DNA from: Brevipalpus yothersi
Taxonomy: Eukaryota > Arthropoda > Arachnida > Trombidiformes > Tenuipalpidae
DNA: 64,000 nucleotides
Assembly: GCA_003956705.1 (NCBI GenBank)
Contig: QZCP01000290.1
Location: 80,673 to 144,672, forward strand
Reading direction: 5' to 3'
A program made the translations under genes and the position numbers. Below the pieces are notes generated by a model. The model did no database searches. It saw only the letters and a program-made list of their open reading frames with translations, and was not told the DNA's origin. Every line of letters starts with the position of its first letter. Within the stretch, counting starts at the first letter, position 1. Positions 62,771-64,000 of the stretch are shown here, piece by piece.

Positions 62771-63273
62771 TCAGTCGATGTACACTTTGGGAATAAGTTT
62801 TTCCACATCTTCGAGTATTTTATCCTTCAGATCTTCCTTCTTTGGCTCAGGTTGAGGTTCCTTTTTCTTTTTCTTTTCGTATCCATAATCGCCTAAATAA
62901 GAAGGAATCTTTGGCTTAATGGGTTCATAATCAAACTTTTTGTATGGATACAGAGGTCTCGGATAAATTGGCCTCCAACCTTCATGAGACCACTTAGGTC
63001 TATCAAATTTTTTCTTATAATAATCATCCTCCTCATCTTTCCAATCATCATCGTCCTCTTCATCTTTGTAGTACGATTTTTTCGGTTCTTCTTCCTCTTT
63101 TTCGAACGATGGAAATGCTGACACCAATAGGGGTAGCAATAGGGCTATCGAAAAGATTATTAACTGGAAATATATGTGTAAATTTTAGAAATTTTGAACA
63201 GAATTTCAAGATTCACAGTATATTAACACACAGATTCAGTAAGATCAACTTAACTCACCAATCTTGAATTCAT
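62771..63273 (-). CDS. Small secreted charged protein, Lys/Asp/Tyr/Pro-rich
   Basis: Not a family that I recognise. Two minus-strand exons: 63273-63259 (15 nt, MNSRL) and 63163-62771, joined by a 95-bp intron; 408 nt, 135 aa. The joined N-terminus is MNSRLLIIFSIALLLPLLVS followed by AFPSF, a strong signal peptide split by the intron. The mature protein is low complexity: acidic blocks (KDEEDDDDWKDEEDDYY), a Pro/Tyr-rich middle (WRPIYPRPLYPYKKFDYEP), a basic KKKKK stretch and a helical C-terminus (LKDKILEDVEKLIPKVYID). Such composition occurs in matrix, silk-associated or salivary proteins, but I infer no function. The GTGAGT donor and TTTCCAG acceptor are both strong, and phase is preserved. 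The downstream ATG-less frame at 62254-62523 is separate. Confidence 0.7.
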
Positions 63274-63834
63274 GATGATCACCGAAAATTTGGAGAAAAT
63301 TTTTCCCAACACTATTCACCATCAAATAAATTATTTTTGTCTCATTTCAATGCTTTATACAAACGAAATTTTATGTTCTCCCTCAAAATTGATTATTTTG
63401 AAAACATTCCCACTTGGACCCACTATTCATTGAATATCCGGACAATTTTTCCTAAAATTCCGGAAGCCTTCTACTACTATTACGTACTTTAACACCTTCC
63501 TGCGTAATCAAATCTTTCGCTAACCTCTTATCGTCCCAGATAAGTCCTCTTCTTCAACTCTTATTGTGCTTCCAATTCTAATTGGCATAATAGTTACAGA
63601 TATATCGCTACAATGGCAACACATACAAAAATAAGGTCAAAGTCAAATAATATCACACTCAAGGTCGTCAAAAATTTATCAGTAACATGAATGTAGATGT
63701 GTGTGTTTGTGTGAACAAAAACTGTTTCCGCTTCTACGAATAGAAGGAAAATGCTGATTTGGTTATCCAATTGAATAAACTTTTCCACTTGATTGATCAG
63801 AATACCTTTCCAATCGAATGACTCAAAACACTTT

Positions 63835-63838
<4 letters not shown>

Positions 63839-63869
<31 letters not shown>
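63839..63869. repeat. (CT)n microsatellite
   Basis: About 31 bp CT run, 74 bp before a long GA run of opposite orientation. Confidence 0.95.
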
Positions 63870-63871
<2 letters not shown>

Positions 63872-63939
63872 TTTGCTTCTTTGTCTCTTTGCCTGGAAAT
63901 CTCATCTCATACTAGTTGATTGTTTTAAGCTTCGCTTTT

Positions 63940-63943
<4 letters not shown>

Positions 63944-64000
<57 letters not shown>
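63944..64000. repeat. (GA)n microsatellite, runs off window end
   Basis: At least 57 bp of GA dinucleotide, continuing to the last base, so its true length is unknown. Confidence 0.95.

Larger units (their letters stand above)
63274..64000. other. Right-edge non-coding region
   Basis: No coding exon seen. Upstream flank of the secreted-protein gene followed by the CT and GA tracts at the window end. Confidence 0.5.

Noticed and set aside
1..64000. tRNA, rRNA or CRISPR loci
   Set aside because: I scanned for tRNA B-box-like GGTTCGANNCC words with a matching acceptor stem and for regularly spaced direct repeats and found none; a covariance-model search would be needed to exclude diverged RNA genes.

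Overview
The window is eukaryotic nuclear DNA, most likely from an arthropod. The genes are split by GT-AG introns of about 50 bp to several kb, the DNA is AT-rich and full of (GA)n/(CT)n microsatellites, and the protein set (single-exon SDHC, ROGDI, WDR26, ZSWIM8, NUP160, a peptide-type GPCR, a microsomal P450) is metazoan. A mite or similar small arthropod is plausible, but nothing in the sequence settles the taxon. I see no bacterial, viral or CRISPR features.

Layout: (1) 1-14700 is gene-poor. It holds long microsatellites and one credible coding exon (6850-7111, minus strand) for a secreted protein whose remaining exons probably lie off the left edge. (2) 14700-42000 is a compact block of conserved housekeeping genes: NUP160 (-), WDR26 (-), ROGDI (+), DEF8 (-), SDHC (+), ZSWIM8 (-), CCT8 (-). 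WDR26/ROGDI and DEF8/SDHC are divergent pairs sharing short promoters; ROGDI/DEF8 and SDHC/ZSWIM8 are convergent. (3) 42000-44900 is intergenic. It contains a heat-shock-element-like array upstream of CCT8 and a 772-bp element with 27-bp terminal inverted repeats flanked by TA, which looks like a non-autonomous Tc1/mariner-type transposon. (4) 44900-55300 is one six-exon GPCR gene (-) with introns up to 3 kb. (5) 58350-60020 is a three-exon cytochrome P450 (-). (6) 62770-63270 is a two-exon gene (-) for a small secreted, highly charged protein. The right edge ends inside a (GA)n tract.

I assembled the exons by hand from splice consensus, reading-frame continuity and family similarity. For every complete gene the summed exon lengths are an exact multiple of three. 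Several functions are linked, although the genes are not operons. ROGDI (V-ATPase assembly) and DEF8 (late endosome/lysosome positioning) are tail-to-tail neighbours. WDR26 and ZSWIM8 are both substrate-side subunits of ubiquitin ligases. CCT8 is a chaperonin subunit with a plausible HSF site. Most of the window is ordinary. The items most worth a second look are the TIR element, the CCT8 heat-shock-type array, the ZSWIM8 gene with a C-terminal exon that is easily missed, the unclassified GPCR and the two lineage-restricted-looking secreted proteins.
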